5,185 nt of DNA from Candidatus Geothermarchaeota archaeon. GTDB lineage: Archaea; Thermoproteota; Nitrososphaeria; Geothermarchaeales; JAUWBL01. This document shows, in pieces, positions 3,977 through 5,185 of the stretch; positions within the stretch are counted from its first letter, which is position 1; each line of letters begins with the position of its first letter. A program made the position numbers and the translations under genes. The stretch is taken from assembly GCA_030601715.1 (NCBI GenBank), contig JAUWBL010000092.1:1-5185 (forward strand). Direction: 5' to 3'. The notes beneath the pieces are model-generated. The model did no database searches. It was not told the origin of the DNA and worked only from the letters and a program-made list of their open reading frames with translations.

Positions 3977-5185
3977 TTGAGGGAGGAGACCAAGGAACCC
4001 CAGGTCGGCATTACTACAAAGAAGTCGGAGAACTTCTCCGAGTGGTACACGGAGGTTGTGCTCAAATCAGAGCTCGCCGACTACTCCCCCGCAAGCGGGT
4101 TCATGGTCTTCCGACCGCGCTCCTACGCCATCTGGGAGAAGATCCAGGCCTTTTTCGACCGCGAGATCAAGAAAAGGGGGATTCAGAACGCCTACTTCCC
4201 TCTAGTCATCCCCGAGAGCCTCCTCAGGAAGGAGATGGAACACTTCGAGGGCTTCGTCCCCGAAGTCGCGTGGGTCACCATGACGGGGGACCGGGAGCTG
4301 GGAGAACGTCTGGCCATCCGCCCCACCTCCGAGACGATCATGTATCACTCATACGCGAAGTGGATCTCAAGCTACAAGGACCTCCCCCTGAGACTAAACC
4401 TTTGGAACAGCGTCGTCCGCATGGAGTTCGGTGATCCAAAGCTCTTCCTTCGCACCCGAGAATTCCTGTGGCAGGAGGGCCACTCCTGCTTCGCCACGAA
4501 AGGAGAGGCCGAAGAAGAGGTGACGGACATACTCAGCCTCTACGCAACGGTCGTCCAAGATCTTCTTGCGATACCGGTTCTAACGGGGAGGAAGTCGAGG
4601 CTGGAGAAGTTCGCAGGAGCCGAGTACACGATGACGCTCGAGTCGATCATGACGGACCTGAGAGTTCTACAGATGGGGACGTCCCACCATCTCGGCCGGA
4701 ACTTCGCGAAGGTCTTCGACATCACGTTCAGCGACAAGGACGGAGAGAGGCGACACGTGTACCAGAACTCATGGGGCATCTCGACAAGGCTCTTGGGCGC
4801 TATGGTGATGGTTCACGGAGACGACAGGGGACTCGTGGTTCCCCCGAAAGTAGCAGACCCCAAAGTCGTGATCATCCCAATCTTCTACAGCGAAGAGGAG
4901 AAAACACTAGTCCACAGCGAGTGTAGGGCGATCCTCAACGAACTTGAGGGACACGGAATCGCCACCATTTACGATGATAGAGAGGACCGCACGCCTGGCT
5001 GGAAGTTCAATGAGTGGGAACTGAAAGGCGTCCCCGTGCGGCTGGAGGTGGGGCCGAGGGACATCGCGAAGGGCGAGGCCGTGCTGGTTCGCAGGGACAC
5101 CTACGGAAAATCTGCTGTGAGCAGGGACGACCTGGCTACGTCGGTCGAGGAGACGCTCGATGCGATTCAAGCCTACCTCTTCGGG
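3977..5185 (+). CDS. proS: Prolyl-tRNA synthetase, archaeal/eukaryotic type, lacking its C-terminus at the window edge
   Basis: A class II synthetase that charges tRNA-Pro. The open frame continues unbroken for 403 codons to the window edge. Numbering from TTG3977, the N-terminus has the family block ENFSEWYTEVVLKSELADYS (18-37), with motif 1 just after it. Motif 2 includes RPTSE (115-119) and RTREFLWQEGH (159-169). TSHHLGRNF starts at 235. Motif 3 is GISTRLLGAMVMVHGDDRG from 267. The anticodon-binding domain starts near 296 (PKVVIIPIFY). The bacterial editing insertion is absent, as expected for this type. About 75-80 residues, the zinc-binding C-terminal part, lie beyond the window. There is no in-frame ATG near the homologous start. 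TTG3977 leaves about 17 residues before ENFSEWY, which fits the family, while GTG3944 would add 11 unconserved residues. The start has no upstream Shine-Dalgarno site; the GGAGG just inside the gene falls after the TTG and cannot serve it. Confidence 0.95.
   Translation, partial: MREETKEPQVGITTKKSENFSEWYTEVVLKSELADYSPASGFMVFRPRSYAIWEKIQAFFDREIKKRGIQNAYFPLVIPESLLRKEMEHFEGFVPEVAWVTMTGDRELGERLAIRPTSETIMYHSYAKWISSYKDLPLRLNLWNSVVRMEFGDPKLFLRTREFLWQEGHSCFATKGEAEEEVTDILSLYATVVQDLLAIPVLTGRKSRLEKFAGAEYTMTLESIMTDLRVLQMGTSHHLGRNFAKVFDITFSDKDGERRHVYQNSWGISTRLLGAMVMVHGDDRGLVVPPKVADPKVVIIPIFYSEEEKTLVHSECRAILNELEGHGIATIYDDREDRTPGWKFNEWELKGVPVRLEVGPRDIAKGEAVLVRRDTYGKSAVSRDDLATSVEETLDAIQAYLFG

Overview
The window is GC-rich archaeal chromosomal DNA. 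The archaeal assignment rests on a class I lysyl-tRNA synthetase, an archaeal-type prolyl-tRNA synthetase, a dihydropteroate synthase-like protein with an archaeal-looking active-site loop, a probable MptE-type pterin diphosphokinase, a tRNA gene split by a short intron in the anticodon loop, and TATA-like boxes about 26 bp before starts that mostly lack a Shine-Dalgarno site. The lineage cannot be fixed from this window. All three complete genes end in TAG, which argues against a pyrrolysine-decoding lineage that avoids TAG.

Layout: (1) 1-137, minus strand: 5' end of a gene leaving the window, probably mptE. (2) 138-202: shared divergent promoter region. (3) 203-1057, plus: folP-like gene. 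(4) 1083-1174, minus: tRNA-Arg(GCG) with a 14-nt intron. (5) 1165-2757, minus: class I lysS, whose last codons and TAG stop lie inside the 5' end of the tRNA gene. (6) 2758-2983: a gap with a lysS TATA-like box, a 14-bp perfect palindrome and coding-like short frames that may be a decayed gene. (7) 2984-3856, minus: nnrD, a stand-alone NAD(P)H-hydrate dehydratase. (8) 3857-3976: divergent promoter region. (9) 3977 to the right edge, plus: proS, missing about its last 75-80 residues.

Functionally, the left edge pairs two consecutive steps of pterin cofactor synthesis: diphosphorylation of 6-hydroxymethyl-dihydropterin, then condensation with an aminobenzene-type acceptor. These genes face away from each other across one 65-bp promoter region. 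The centre and right hold translation genes (tRNA-Arg, LysRS, ProRS) around a metabolite-repair enzyme.

No new multi-gene system is evident. The points most worth a second look are the overlap of the lysS stop with the intron-bearing tRNA, the divergent pterin gene pair with an altered DHPS loop, and the unexplained coding-like sequence in frame behind the nnrD stop.
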